From Oscillospiraceae bacterium (GTDB taxonomy: Bacteria; Bacillota; Clostridia; Oscillospirales; Oscillospiraceae): DNA of 40,348 bases. A program made the translations under genes and the position numbers. The stretch spans positions 1 through 40,348 of the forward strand of contig JAAWQM010000029.1 of the NCBI GenBank assembly GCA_022800525.1, written 5' to 3'. A model generated the notes under the pieces. The model was not told the origin of the DNA, did no database searches, and saw only the letters and a program-made list of their open reading frames with translations. This document shows, one piece after another, positions 16,199 through 24,740 of the stretch (positions are counted from its first letter, which is position 1; the number at the start of each line of letters is the position of its first letter).

Positions 16199-16922
16199 AG
16201 ATGATAAACGATGAAATGATTATGCAAATCAATAAAATTACATTATATTTTATAGGTGCTATAAAACAAGTGTTAAAAATCATATGTGATAATGAAACTA
16301 TTAATATACTTTTATATCTGAAAAAAAGTATTCCTAAAATCAGCGAGATTAAAATTGTCCATATAGCATACATCAGTATTTCCCTGAATTCCAACGAATT
16401 TCTAACTGCCCACATGGGAATGTGCCATATTACCCAAGTAATTCCAACATATGCTAAAGCACTCTTTTTCCCTTTTGCAGCAGCTAATTTATTCAATAAA
16501 AAACCTCTCCACGCCATTTCTTCAAGCAAGGCTGTCACAAATAAATAAGAACAATTGAAGACAACTGCTAAAACGCTTGGATAACTGCTTATGAACAAAT
16601 CTTTTTCGCCCACAGACAAACAGTATATTATTGAAAAACACAGTCCAATACTGCCCAATATTATGCAACTAAATATTGCTTGAAGTTTTATCTTTTCCAC
16701 AAATAAAGCCTTAAACCACTTTTTTAAGTATCCATGTTTTAGCATAATAAATATTGATACCAGAAATGGCACAATAACAAACAAGTATTTTGAACTAAGT
16801 AACACTTGGGAAATGTGAATACTCTTTTTTTCTAAAAACATGGGAAGATAGCATAAGTAAGAAAGTATGAGAACTAAAGCTGTCCACAATACTACTTCTG
16901 TATTCAATTTTCTTGTATTCAT
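16164..16922 (-). CDS. CPBP-family intramembrane metalloprotease
   Basis: This 252-residue polytopic membrane protein has about eight hydrophobic segments. It has the CPBP/Abi (CAAX protease-like) motifs: EEMAWRGF (the EExxxR motif, about residue 138), a WHIP.W segment with the second His, and SLSHMIFN near the end. Members are intramembrane proteases linked to bacteriocin immunity or protein processing. The gene is strikingly AT-rich (Lys AAA, Ile ATA/ATT, Leu TTA) beside GC-rich neighbours, and the insert spans about 16141-17055, breaking an older gene. Recent transfer from a low-GC Firmicute is likely. The start has GAGGAAA 5 nt upstream. Its small insert without other genes suggests a self-contained cargo; bacteriocin immunity is a guess. 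Confidence 0.85.
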   Translation of the reverse strand: MNTRKLNTEVVLWTALVLILSYLCYLPMFLEKKSIHISQVLLSSKYLFVIVPFLVSIFIMLKHGYLKKWFKALFVEKIKLQAIFSCIILGSIGLCFSIIYCLSVGEKDLFISSYPSVLAVVFNCSYLFVTALLEEMAWRGFLLNKLAAAKGKKSALAYVGITWVIWHIPMWAVRNSLEFREILMYAIWTILISLILGILFFRYKSILIVSLSHMIFNTCFIAPIKYNVILLICIIISSFIIFNKKQKHILMT

Positions 16923-16975
16923 TTCATTTTCCTCGTTTCAATCTGCTTTGCTGAATTGTCTGGCAACATCATTTT

Positions 16976-17005
16976 ATCATAGGCACACACTTAATTCTAT
17001 GTAAA
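16976..17005 (-). promoter_or_regulatory. Promoter for CPBP gene
   Basis: On the minus strand, TTTACA, an 18-bp spacer and TATGAT lie about 54 bp upstream of the start. The promoter is within the AT-rich insert and so travelled with the gene. Confidence 0.5.
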
Positions 17006-17104
17006 TATCCCTTAAACTTCTTTTACTTTATCAGATACTATTATGTTGAAAAAAATACGCCGCCGCCAGCGGACGGAGGCTGAATGCTTCCTCAAGACGA
17101 AAAA

Positions 17105-17130
17105 AGGGCCAGCCGGTTTTGGCTGGCCCT
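17105..17130 (-). terminator. Terminator of hsp20
   Basis: A perfect 10-bp stem (AGGGCCAGCC and complement, 6-nt loop) is followed on the minus strand by TTTTTTCG. It lies 9 nt after the hsp20 stop. Confidence 0.85.
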
Positions 17131-17138
17131 CCCTGTAT

Positions 17139-17573
17139 TTACTGGATCTCCAGTCTCCGGCTGGCGGGTACGGTCTTGGTCTGCTTGGGCAGCGTCAGCT
17201 TCAGGACGCCGTCCTCATAGGCGGCGGAAATCTCCTCGCCGCGGATGCCGGAGATGTCGAAGCTGCGGGAGAAGGACCCGTAGGACCGCTCACAGCGGAT
17301 ATAGCCGCCGTTCTCGTCCTTCTCCTCCTTGACGGCGTTGCGTTCGGCGCTGATGGACAGGCGGTCACCGTCAATGTCGATGTGGATGTCCTCCCTCTTC
17401 ATGCCGGGCAGGTCGGCTTCCAGAACATAGGCATCGCCGGTATCCCGGATGTCAGTCCGGAAAGCGGTCACGCCGCTGTTGGAGAAGAAGCTGCGCTCCA
17501 GTTCCTCCAGATCCCGGAAGGGATGGTACAGGTCCACGCCGTGGTTACGGGTAAAAGGCATCATTTCAAACAT
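17139..17573 (-). CDS. Small heat-shock protein Hsp20 (alpha-crystallin family)
   Basis: This 144-residue cytosolic holdase chaperone binds unfolding proteins and keeps them refoldable. The alpha-crystallin domain runs about residues 38-130, with LEADLPGMKREDIHIDI, a RSYGSFSRSF strand pair and the family signature AAYEDGVLKLTLPK; the N-terminal arm is rich in Phe. The start has GGAGG upstream. It is a single-gene unit with its own terminator. A perfect CIRCE operator stands 96 bp upstream, so HrcA should repress it and heat should release it, which is direct sequence evidence of regulation. Confidence 0.93.
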   Translation of the reverse strand: MFEMMPFTRNHGVDLYHPFRDLEELERSFFSNSGVTAFRTDIRDTGDAYVLEADLPGMKREDIHIDIDGDRLSISAERNAVKEEKDENGGYIRCERSYGSFSRSFDISGIRGEEISAAYEDGVLKLTLPKQTKTVPASRRLEIQ

Positions 17574-17635
17574 AATTCAAAACCTCCAAATTGTTTTTTT
17601 GTTTATGCTCATAGTATGCTCTTTGATTATGAACA

Positions 17636-17666
17636 ATTATAGCAAACAATATGTCCGGATTGTGAA
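17636..17666 (-). promoter_or_regulatory. Probable hsp20 promoter
   Basis: A perfect TATAAT on the minus strand (complement of 17636-17641) with TTCACA (complement of 17661-17666) 19 bp upstream; the spacing is long. It lies immediately next to the CIRCE element. Confidence 0.5.
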
Positions 17667-17668
17667 TT

Positions 17669-17695
17669 TTAGCACTCTGTTTGCAAGAGTGCTAA
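17669..17695. promoter_or_regulatory. CIRCE operator (HrcA binding site)
   Basis: TTAGCACTC-N9-GAGTGCTAA is a perfect match to the CIRCE consensus. It lies between hsp20 (-) and the divergent ParB-N-like gene (+), whose promoter begins 16 bp away, so HrcA might affect both. Confidence 0.95.
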
Positions 17696-17710
17696 AATCG
17701 CTTCTCCAGG

Positions 17711-17739
17711 TTGTATTTCCCAGGCTCTTATGCTATACT
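17711..17739 (+). promoter_or_regulatory. Promoter for the ParB-N-like/murF genes
   Basis: TTGTAT (17711-17716), a 17-bp spacer and TATACT (17734-17739) lie 44 bp before the start codon at 17784. Confidence 0.65.
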
Positions 17740-17783
17740 ATTTTCTGTATGAATGTGGGAATTGCTTGCTGAGGAGGGGAAAT

Positions 17784-18422
17784 ATGGACATTCAGCGCAT
17801 CGACAGTTACAACGACTTCCGCTTTTCTCTGGAGGTCCTGTACCAGCACGGCGCGTTTCTGGCAGACGGCGCGCCCTGGGCGTTCCGCATCATTTCGGAT
17901 CATGAGGCTGTGGTCAGTGCGGAGAGCCTGATCGTGGACGCGCTGGCGGAGGTGGCGGAGGATTTCCGCTTCTATGCCAGGCATATCACCACATTTTATG
18001 ACGAGGCGGGGACCTGTCTTTTGAAGCTGCCGCCTGTGGAGCGGCGGGAGGTGGAGATTGACAGCCTCCAGCCCTCCCAGTTCTCCGTGGACCGCGAGAA
18101 GTGCGCGGCGGTGCGGAATTTCATCCATACCCCCGCTGACCTGGTGATCCCGGTGACAGCCCTGGCGGACGGGGCAATGTGCGTGCTGGACGGCCATACC
18201 CGGCTGTATGAAGCGTGGCGGCAGGGTCTCCGTACGGCGATGGTCGTTGATGTTCCGGGGTGGGACGGCATCGCCGGCTTCGTCCTGGAGGCCAGGAAGC
18301 GGGGCATTTACCATATCCGCGATATGGCGCTCTACAGCCCCCAGGAACAGAATGAAAAGTGGCACGACTGGTGCGATGCCTATTTTGCGGCTCAAAGCCG
18401 AACTGAGGAGGAACCATCATGA
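17784..18422 (+). CDS. Hypothetical protein with ParB-N-like DGHTR motif
   Basis: This 212-residue soluble protein starts at the ATG at 17784 (GAGGAGGGG 6 nt upstream). Residues about 100-165 hold a segment ending VLDGHTRLYEAWRQGLRT that resembles the DGHxRxxAxxxxG motif of ParB/sulfiredoxin-fold domains, which act as CTP-binding switches or nucleases. The rest is not recognised. Its stop overlaps the murF start (ATGA), so the two are translationally coupled. This suggests a link with wall synthesis or the same regulation, but no function can be assigned. It begins next to the CIRCE site. Confidence 0.75.
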   Translation: MDIQRIDSYNDFRFSLEVLYQHGAFLADGAPWAFRIISDHEAVVSAESLIVDALAEVAEDFRFYARHITTFYDEAGTCLLKLPPVERREVEIDSLQPSQFSVDREKCAAVRNFIHTPADLVIPVTALADGAMCVLDGHTRLYEAWRQGLRTAMVVDVPGWDGIAGFVLEARKRGIYHIRDMALYSPQEQNEKWHDWCDAYFAAQSRTEEEPS

Positions 18423-19798
18423 CCTCTGTTACCACCGCTCAAATCTGCGCCGCTGTGCAGGGCGTCCTGTACGGCGATGAACATATGACCGTCACCGCCG
18501 TCTCCACCGACAGCCGGACCATTCCACAGGGGGCGTGGTTCGTTCCATTGACGGGGGAGCGGTTCGACGGACACGACTATATTGACATGGCCCTGGACAA
18601 GGGCGCTGCAGGATGCTTCTGCTCCAGACTGCCTGATAAGCTGCGGGAGGGCAAGGCGTACATCCTGGTAGAGGACACCAAGCGCGCCCTGCGGGACCTC
18701 TCCGCGTGGTACCGGGACCAGTTTGACATCCCTATTGTCCAGATCACCGGCAGCATGGGGAAAACCACCCTCAAGGAGCTGCTGGCCGGCATCCTCTCCC
18801 AGCGGTACCGCACTCTCAGGACCCCCGGCAACCTCAACGGCGACATCGGCGCGCCGCTGACGCTGCTGTCCCTGATGCCGGAGCATCAGGCGGCGGTCAT
18901 CGAGACGGGCATGGATGAGTTCGGACAGATCCGCTGGCTGGGTCAGGCCATCCGGCCCGACGCGGCGGTCATCACGATTGTTGACGACGTCCACCTCTCC
19001 CATTTTGGCAGCCGCGAGGACATCCTCCACGCTAAGGCTGAAATTTTCGATAACCTCCGTCCCGGCGGTCTGGCGGTCCTCAACGGGGACGATGAACTCC
19101 TGAACACACTCCATCCGGACTGCGAGACCGTCCGCTGCGGTCAGTCGGACGGCTGTGGCGTCAGGATCACCCACCTGGAGGACCTGGGTCTGGAGGGCAT
19201 TCGCTGCACGATCACCACGCAGATGGACAGCTATCCCCTGTCCATCCCCGCCCCCGGCGTTCATATGGCGGCCCTGGCCGCAATGGCGGTCGCCGCGGCG
19301 GAGCGGCTGGGACTGACGAAGGATGAGATCGTCAGCGGCGCAGCCGCCTACGCCCCGGCGGACAACCGCCTGCGCGTCGAACGTCTGTCCGGCGGCAGGA
19401 TCATGATTAACGACAGCTACAACGCAAACCCCCGCTCCGTCCGGGCGGATATAAAAATACTCTCTCAGCATAAGGGCGGCAAAAAAATCGCCATGCTGGG
19501 AGACATGACGGAGCTGGGGACCGCCGAGGCTCCCGGCCACCGGTCCGTCGGCGAGCTGACGGGACAGTTGGGCATTGACGTCCTGCTGGCCGTCGGCCCC
19601 CGCAGTAAAGAGTGGATGGTTCCCGCCGCCCGGGAGGCGGGCTGTCCCGATGTCCGCTGGTATCCCGGCAGGGAGGCGGCCAGGGAGGACCTGCTGGCCC
19701 TCTTCGCCCCCGGAGACGCGGTCTTATTGAAGGCATCCCACTTTTTCGGCCGGTTCGATCTGATGGCGGACTTCCTGCGGGAATATCCATTCCAGTAG
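18419..19798 (+). CDS. murF: UDP-N-acetylmuramoyl-tripeptide--D-alanyl-D-alanine ligase (MurF)
   Basis: This enzyme adds D-Ala-D-Ala to the UDP-MurNAc-tripeptide, the last cytoplasmic step of peptide-stem assembly. It has 459 residues, normal for MurF. N-terminal substrate domain: TDSRTIPQGAWFVPLTGERFDGHDY. Central ATPase: ITGSMGKTTLKE (P-loop, near residue 110), the GNLNGDIGAPLTLL segment and IETGMDEFGQI. C-terminal domain: NRLRVERL and NDSYNANPRS. The usual C-terminal KGSR or KASR motif reads KASH (near residue 440), a departure worth noting. It is coupled to the ParB-N-like gene by an ATGA overlap. Together with the Ddl encoded at 13884 it completes the D-Ala-D-Ala branch. Confidence 0.92.
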   Translation: MTSVTTAQICAAVQGVLYGDEHMTVTAVSTDSRTIPQGAWFVPLTGERFDGHDYIDMALDKGAAGCFCSRLPDKLREGKAYILVEDTKRALRDLSAWYRDQFDIPIVQITGSMGKTTLKELLAGILSQRYRTLRTPGNLNGDIGAPLTLLSLMPEHQAAVIETGMDEFGQIRWLGQAIRPDAAVITIVDDVHLSHFGSREDILHAKAEIFDNLRPGGLAVLNGDDELLNTLHPDCETVRCGQSDGCGVRITHLEDLGLEGIRCTITTQMDSYPLSIPAPGVHMAALAAMAVAAAERLGLTKDEIVSGAAAYAPADNRLRVERLSGGRIMINDSYNANPRSVRADIKILSQHKGGKKIAMLGDMTELGTAEAPGHRSVGELTGQLGIDVLLAVGPRSKEWMVPAAREAGCPDVRWYPGREAAREDLLALFAPGDAVLLKASHFFGRFDLMADFLREYPFQ

Positions 19799-19855
19799 GG
19801 GGCGGGCGGAGCCCGTCCGGCGCCGCAAACCGGCAGCAAGAAAATAGGTACGGTT

Positions 19856-21757
19856 ATGATAGAAATTAGTATAAATGGATTAGTAAAATCATTCGAAATT
19901 GGAAAAAACGTCCTGGACGGCATCACCTTCCAGGTGGAGAGCGGCGAGCGTGTCGGCCTGCTGGGCCGCAACGGCGCGGGAAAATCCACGCTCTTCAAAA
20001 TCCTCACCGGCGAGCTGGAGGCTGACGAGGGCGAGGTATCGGTGGCGAAGAACCGCCGCCTCGGCCTCATCTCCCAGATCCCGGTGTACCCGGAGGGCTA
20101 TACGGTTGACGACGTCCTCCACACCGCCTTCGCGCGGCACCGGAAGTTGGCGGAGGAGATGGAAAAGCTGACCGCCGCCATGGCGGCGGGAGACAGCAGC
20201 GAGCAGACCCTGCGCCGCTACGGCGAGCTTTCCGCCAAATTTGAGGGCATCGGCGGCTATGACACCGATACCGCCGTCAACAAGGTGGCGGCGGGCCTGT
20301 CCATCCCGCCGGAAATGCGAATCCAGCTCTTTGACAGCCTCTCCGGCGGCGAGAAAACACGGGTGAACCTGGGCCGTCTCATTCTGGAGGACACGGACAT
20401 TCTCCTGCTGGATGAACCCACCAACCACCTGGACCTCCACGCCGTGGAGTGGCTGGAGGAGTATGTGCGCCGCTTCCGGGGCACGGTGGTGGCCATCAGC
20501 CACGACCGCTACTTCCTGGACCGCACCATCAGCCGGGTGATTGAGATTTCTGACGGCAAAGCGGAGTTTTATCCCGGCAACTACACCTTCTACGCCATCG
20601 AAAAGGAGCGGCGGTATCAGGAAAAAATGAAGCAGTACGAGAAGGAGCAGGCCAAGATCAAGCAGCTCCAGGAGGCGGCGGACAAGCTGCACCTGTGGGC
20701 CTTCATGGGCGCTGACAAGCTCCATAAGCGGGCCTTCTCCATGGAACGCCGGATTGAGCGTATCCGCCAGACGGAGAAGCCCGTCAAGGCCCGGGCCCTG
20801 ACCAACCGCTTTGGAGAAAAGGAGTTCCTGGGTGACGAGGTCATGCACATCAAGGGCATCGAAAAATCATTCGGGGGCCGGAAGCTGTTCCATGGCCTGG
20901 ACCTCCGGGTGGAGGGCGGCGAGCGCATCGCCCTGATCGGAGACAACGGCACGGGGAAATCCACCCTTTTGAAGATCCTCATGGGCGAGGAGCAGCCGGA
21001 CGATGGCCGGGTCAAATTCGGCCCCACGGTCCGCCCCGCCTACCTCCCCCAGATTATCCGCTTCGACAGCCCCCACCGCAGTTTGGTGGATACGATGCTC
21101 TACTCCAAGCGGGGCATCACCACCCAGACCGCCCGCGACCGGCTGGGCGCGTTCAACTTCCGGGGCGAAGACGTGTTCAAGCCTGTTTCCGTCCTCTCCG
21201 GCGGAGAGCAGAGCCGCCTGCGGCTGTGTATCCTGATGGACGAGGAGATCAATCTGCTGGTGCTGGACGAGCCCACCAACCATCTGGACATCGCCAGCCG
21301 GGAGTGGATTGAGGAGGCGGTGGAGGCTTACGAGGGGGCGCTGCTGTTCGTCAGCCACGACCGATATTTCATCAACCGCTTCGCCACCCGGATCTGGGAG
21401 CTGGAAAACGGCGTCATTACCGATTATCCCGTGCCCTTCGCCCGCTATAAGGAGATCAAGGAGCGGGACAAGGCTCTGGCGCAGTCTCAGGCCAGAAACG
21501 AGAAAAGAGAGGAGAAGCCCAAGCCCGTCCCCAAGGGCAGCCGCGCCCAGCAGAACGCCCGCAGGCAGCTGACCATCTGTGAGCGCGACATGGAGAAGCT
21601 GGAGGCCGAAATCAAGGCGGCGGAGGCTGAAATGGAGGCCAACGCCTGCGATTATGAGAAATACAGCGCGTCCTACGCCAAAAAGGAGGCGCTGGACGCA
21701 CAGCTTCTGGAGCTGATGGACCGCTGGGAGAAGCTGGCCGAGGAGGCGGAGGTGTGA
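19856..21757 (+). CDS. ABC-F family ATPase (Uup/YdiF type)
   Basis: This 633-residue soluble protein has two ABC cassettes and no membrane helices, as in ABC-F factors that act on the ribosome. First Walker A GRNGAGKST (about 36-44), signature LSGGEKTR (about 162), Walker B LLLDEPTNHLD. Second Walker A GDNGTGKST (about 362), signature LSGGEQSR (about 448), Walker B LVLDEPTNHLD. The linker between cassettes is helical and charged. A C-terminal coiled coil (from about residue 550) resembles Uup/YdiF. It is more likely a housekeeping translation factor than an antibiotic-resistance protein, but sequence reading alone cannot separate them. The ribosome binding site is weak (AGGTACGG). Its stop overlaps the next start (GTGA). 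Confidence 0.9.
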   Translation: MIEISINGLVKSFEIGKNVLDGITFQVESGERVGLLGRNGAGKSTLFKILTGELEADEGEVSVAKNRRLGLISQIPVYPEGYTVDDVLHTAFARHRKLAEEMEKLTAAMAAGDSSEQTLRRYGELSAKFEGIGGYDTDTAVNKVAAGLSIPPEMRIQLFDSLSGGEKTRVNLGRLILEDTDILLLDEPTNHLDLHAVEWLEEYVRRFRGTVVAISHDRYFLDRTISRVIEISDGKAEFYPGNYTFYAIEKERRYQEKMKQYEKEQAKIKQLQEAADKLHLWAFMGADKLHKRAFSMERRIERIRQTEKPVKARALTNRFGEKEFLGDEVMHIKGIEKSFGGRKLFHGLDLRVEGGERIALIGDNGTGKSTLLKILMGEEQPDDGRVKFGPTVRPAYLPQIIRFDSPHRSLVDTMLYSKRGITTQTARDRLGAFNFRGEDVFKPVSVLSGGEQSRLRLCILMDEEINLLVLDEPTNHLDIASREWIEEAVEAYEGALLFVSHDRYFINRFATRIWELENGVITDYPVPFARYKEIKERDKALAQSQARNEKREEKPKPVPKGSRAQQNARRQLTICERDMEKLEAEIKAAEAEMEANACDYEKYSASYAKKEALDAQLLELMDRWEKLAEEAEV

Positions 21758-22503
21758 AGAGGACGGAAACGGCCTGCTATATCCTGGCGGGGGGCTGTCT
21801 CCTGCTTGGTTCGCTGCTGCGGTTTGTGTTTACGGCGATGCGGTTTACCGGGTTCCTGCTCTGGTGCGCCGCCGCGGCGCTGGTGGTCTTCGCGCTGCTG
21901 ACCCGGTGGAAGGAAAGGCATGGCTGGGCGATATGGCTGCGGCGCGTGTTTCTGGCGCTGCTGGCGGCGGGATTCCTTTTTTTCGCCGTGCTGGAGGTCC
22001 GGGTGATCTCCTGGGCCAGAACGGACAGCGATACGCCCGTCACAGCAATGATCGTTTTAGGCGCGGGCGTCAATGGAACCGAGCCGTCCCTGAGCCTGCA
22101 AACGCGCCTGGAGGCCGCGCTGGCTTACGTGCAGGACAGGCCGGATATCCCCATCGTCGTCTCCGGCTCCCAGGGGCGGGGGGAGGAGATTTCCGAGGCC
22201 CGGTGCATGGCTGATTGGCTGGCCGGCAGGGGCGTGGAACCGGACAGGATTCTGCTGGAGGAGCAGGCGGACAACACGCGGGAGAATATCCAATATTCCC
22301 TGGCGATGCTGTCTGAGCGGGGGCTCGATCCGGCGGCCAACATCGCGGTCGTATCAAGCGATTACCACCTGTGCCGGGCGTCCATGTATATGCCGGACAA
22401 TATGGTGCCGGTGGCGGCGCATATGCCGGCGCGGTATCTCCCGCTGACTCTCAACTACTATATCCGCGAAGCGTTTGGCGTAGCGGCGGAGCTTGTTTTT
22501 TAA
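21754..22503 (+). CDS. YdcF/DUF218-family membrane protein
   Basis: A 249-residue protein starting at a GTG that overlaps the ABC-F stop. Two or three membrane helices (about 8-28, 30-50, 64-84) precede a DUF218 domain from about residue 97: MIVLGAGVNG, SLSLQTRLEAAL, IVVSGSQGRGEEISEA, LLEEQADNTRENI and VVSSDYHLCRA. This family includes ElyC and SanA, linked to envelope integrity and lipid-carrier handling; the active site lies outside or near the membrane. The GTGA coupling to the ABC-F gene gives shared expression but no functional proof. Confidence 0.88.
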   Translation: MKRTETACYILAGGCLLLGSLLRFVFTAMRFTGFLLWCAAAALVVFALLTRWKERHGWAIWLRRVFLALLAAGFLFFAVLEVRVISWARTDSDTPVTAMIVLGAGVNGTEPSLSLQTRLEAALAYVQDRPDIPIVVSGSQGRGEEISEARCMADWLAGRGVEPDRILLEEQADNTRENIQYSLAMLSERGLDPAANIAVVSSDYHLCRASMYMPDNMVPVAAHMPARYLPLTLNYYIREAFGVAAELVF

Positions 22504-22514
22504 GGAGGCATGAT

Positions 22515-23018
22515 ATGCCCTATATTCTATGTGTCTATTACAGCCGCACCGGCCGCACGGAGAAGCTGATGCGGGAGATTGCCCAGGAGCTGAACTGCGA
22601 GGCGGTGAAGCTGGACGACGGCGTGGACCGCTCCGGCGTGAAGGGGTGGCTCAAGAGCGGGATGCAGGCCATGGCCCGCCGCCTCCCGAAGGTGAAGCCC
22701 TTCAAGACCGCCCTGCCCCTGGGCGTCTATGACCTGGTCATCATCGGCTCGCCGGTGTGGGCGGGCCGGTGCAGCTCACCGGTGCGCAGCTTCCTGAGCC
22801 AGTACGGCGAGGAGCTGCGCCGGGTGGCCTACGTCATCACCCGCAGCAGCGAGGTCCGCTACGAGGACGTGTTTGACCAGATGGACCTCTACGTCCACGC
22901 CCCCAGAATCAGCGGCGTAAGCATCCGGCCCGACTCGGTGGGGGCCGATTTCTGGCGGAATGAATTTCTCACCAGCGTCCGGAGCGGCGGAAAGGAGCGC
23001 ACCGATGATGATGGATAA
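22515..23018 (+). CDS. Flavodoxin family protein
   Basis: A 167-residue protein starting at the ATG at 22515, with AAGGAGG 6 nt upstream (an out-of-frame ATG at 22510 is too close). The N-terminal FMN-phosphate loop YYSRTGRTEKL, the central IIGSPVWAGRCSSPVRSFL and the ITRSSE segment are typical of flavodoxin/NAD(P)H-quinone-reductase folds. The basic stretch LKSGMQAMARRLPKVKP is common in the Firmicute branch. It likely carries electrons in the cytoplasm; the partner is unknown. Its end overlaps the prfA start by 14 nt. Confidence 0.87.
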   Translation: MPYILCVYYSRTGRTEKLMREIAQELNCEAVKLDDGVDRSGVKGWLKSGMQAMARRLPKVKPFKTALPLGVYDLVIIGSPVWAGRCSSPVRSFLSQYGEELRRVAYVITRSSEVRYEDVFDQMDLYVHAPRISGVSIRPDSVGADFWRNEFLTSVRSGGKERTDDDG

Positions 23019-24087
23019 GCTGAAAGCCATATCGGACCGCCTGGAGGCCATCGTCACCCAGATGGAGGACCCCGCCACCTACGGCGATCCGGACCTTCTG
23101 CGCCGCCTGACCCGGGAGCAGAAGGAGCTGGAGCCGGTGGCGGAGGCTTACCGGGCCTACCGGAAGGCGGAAGCGGAGCTGGCCTCCGCCCAGGAGCTGC
23201 TGTCCGACCCAGAGATGAAGGAGATGGCCCAGGAGGAGATCCAGGCGGCCAGGGCGGACATGGAGCGGCTGCGGGAGGAGCTGAAAATCCTGCTGCTGCC
23301 CCGGGACCCCAACGACGGAAAGAATGTGGTCATGGAAATCCGCGGCGGCGTGGGCGGCGAGGAGGCCATGCTGTTCGCCGCAGACCTCTTCCGGATGTAC
23401 GTCATGTACGCGGAGAGCCGGGGCTGGAAGCTGGAGGTCACCAGCCGCAGCGAGACCGAGCTGGGCGGCATCAAGACCATTGAGTTCATCGTGGAGGGCG
23501 AGGGCGCGTGGTCCCGGCTCAAGTACGAGAGCGGGGCCCACCGGGTCCAGCGGGTGCCGGTGACGGAGTCCTCGGGCCGCATCCAGACCAGCGCCGCCAC
23601 CGTGGCGGTGCTGCCGGAGGCGGAGGAGGTGGATTTCCACATCGACCCCGGCGATTTGAAAATTGACACCTTCCGCTCCTCCGGCGCGGGCGGACAGCAC
23701 ATCAACAAGACGGAATCCGCCATCCGCATCACCCACCTGCCCACCGGCGTGGTGGTGGAGTGCCAGGACGAGCGGAGCCAGTACAAGAACAAGGACCGCG
23801 CCATGCAGATTCTGCGGACCCGGCTGTACGAGGCGGAGCTGGAGAAGCAGAACGCCGCCATCGCCGCCCAGCGGCGCAGCCAGGTGGGTTCCGGCGACCG
23901 CAGCGAGCGTATCCGGACCTACAACTTTCCCCAAGGGCGGGTGACGGACCACCGGCTCACCGGGGATGTGAAGAACTTCGCGATTGATTCTGTCATCAAC
24001 GGCGTGCTGGACCCTGTGATTGACGCGCTGACGACTGCCGACCAGGCGGCGCGTCTGGCGGAGGCGGGGGACAGAACGGAGGAATAA
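23005..24087 (+). CDS. prfA: Peptide chain release factor 1
   Basis: RF1 recognises UAA and UAG in the ribosomal A site and triggers release of the finished peptide. It has 360 residues, normal length. The start is one of three successive ATGs (23005-23013); AAGGAG lies 7 nt before the first. The codon-recognition tripeptide PVT (in QRVPVTESSGR, near residue 184) marks it as RF1 rather than RF2 (SPF). The catalytic GGQ is in SSGAGGQHINKTESAIR (near residue 230). The EIRGGVGGEEAMLFA and NFPQGRVTDHR segments are also conserved. The flavodoxin gene overlaps upstream. The usual partner prmC is not adjacent. Confidence 0.95.
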   Translation: MMMDKLKAISDRLEAIVTQMEDPATYGDPDLLRRLTREQKELEPVAEAYRAYRKAEAELASAQELLSDPEMKEMAQEEIQAARADMERLREELKILLLPRDPNDGKNVVMEIRGGVGGEEAMLFAADLFRMYVMYAESRGWKLEVTSRSETELGGIKTIEFIVEGEGAWSRLKYESGAHRVQRVPVTESSGRIQTSAATVAVLPEAEEVDFHIDPGDLKIDTFRSSGAGGQHINKTESAIRITHLPTGVVVECQDERSQYKNKDRAMQILRTRLYEAELEKQNAAIAAQRRSQVGSGDRSERIRTYNFPQGRVTDHRLTGDVKNFAIDSVINGVLDPVIDALTTADQAARLAEAGDRTEE

Positions 24088-24091
24088 GCGC

Positions 24092-24739
24092 ATGAACAAG
24101 GATGTCAGGAATGCCCTTGGACTGATCGCGGGATATATCGTGCTGTGGTATGCGGGTGCCATGCTCAATTTCTTCCCGTTCGGCGCGGTTGGCTTCACCG
24201 GGCTTTTACTGTGTATTGTTTTTGTGATTTGCACCGGACGGATTATGGACGAAATCCGCAAATCAGGCGCACACAGTTCCATCGGAACCGGAGAAATAAA
24301 GATCAGGAAGATGAGGCAGTCCGAAGCGCTGGAAATTGCGGACCGCTGGAAGTATGACGGAGAATACGCCTTCTACGACATGACGGCGGACCCGGAGGAC
24401 TATGCGGAGATCACATCCCCGGAGCTGCGCGGCGACCGGTATTTCTCCGTATTTGACAACGGTGTGCTGATTGGCTTTTTCTGTGTGGACCAGGGGGAGC
24501 TTGGCCTCGGCCTGCGGCCCGACCTGACCGGGCAGGGGCGGGGCAGCGCCTTTCTGGCGGAGATTCTGGACTTCGTGCGGGAAAACTACAAGCTTGAGAA
24601 GCTCCGCCTGAGCGTCGCGTCCTTTAACCAGCGGGCTGTAAAAACGTACAAACGGGCAGGAGCTGTGGAGACCGGGTTCGCCGAGGTTCCCACCAACGGC
24701 GGCATATACGAATTTACTTTGATGGAGTTGAAGCTGTGA
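24092..24739 (+). CDS. GNAT acetyltransferase with N-terminal membrane hairpin
   Basis: A 215-residue protein. Residues 1-55 form two hydrophobic helices (LGLIAGYIVLWYAG and GFTGLLLCIVFVICTG). From about residue 68 there is a GNAT domain: IRKMRQSEALEIADRW at the start, the acetyl-CoA loop DLTGQGRGSAFLAEIL (Q/RxxGxG/A near 150), and the closing SFNQRAVKTYKRAGAVE. The acetyl acceptor is unknown; it may sit at the membrane. The membrane hairpin may be a genuine fusion or a short gene merged in frame; no internal ribosome binding site argues for two genes. The next gene starts 1 nt after its stop. Confidence 0.85.
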   Translation: MNKDVRNALGLIAGYIVLWYAGAMLNFFPFGAVGFTGLLLCIVFVICTGRIMDEIRKSGAHSSIGTGEIKIRKMRQSEALEIADRWKYDGEYAFYDMTADPEDYAEITSPELRGDRYFSVFDNGVLIGFFCVDQGELGLGLRPDLTGQGRGSAFLAEILDFVRENYKLEKLRLSVASFNQRAVKTYKRAGAVETGFAEVPTNGGIYEFTLMELKL

Positions 24740-24740
24740 A

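Noticed and set aside
22969-24282. Long antisense frame across prfA (437 codons)
   Set aside because: prfA is unmistakable on the + strand. The antisense product is His/Leu/Gly-rich low-complexity sequence, a codon-bias shadow like those over the LCP, ddl, murF, M18 and hom genes.
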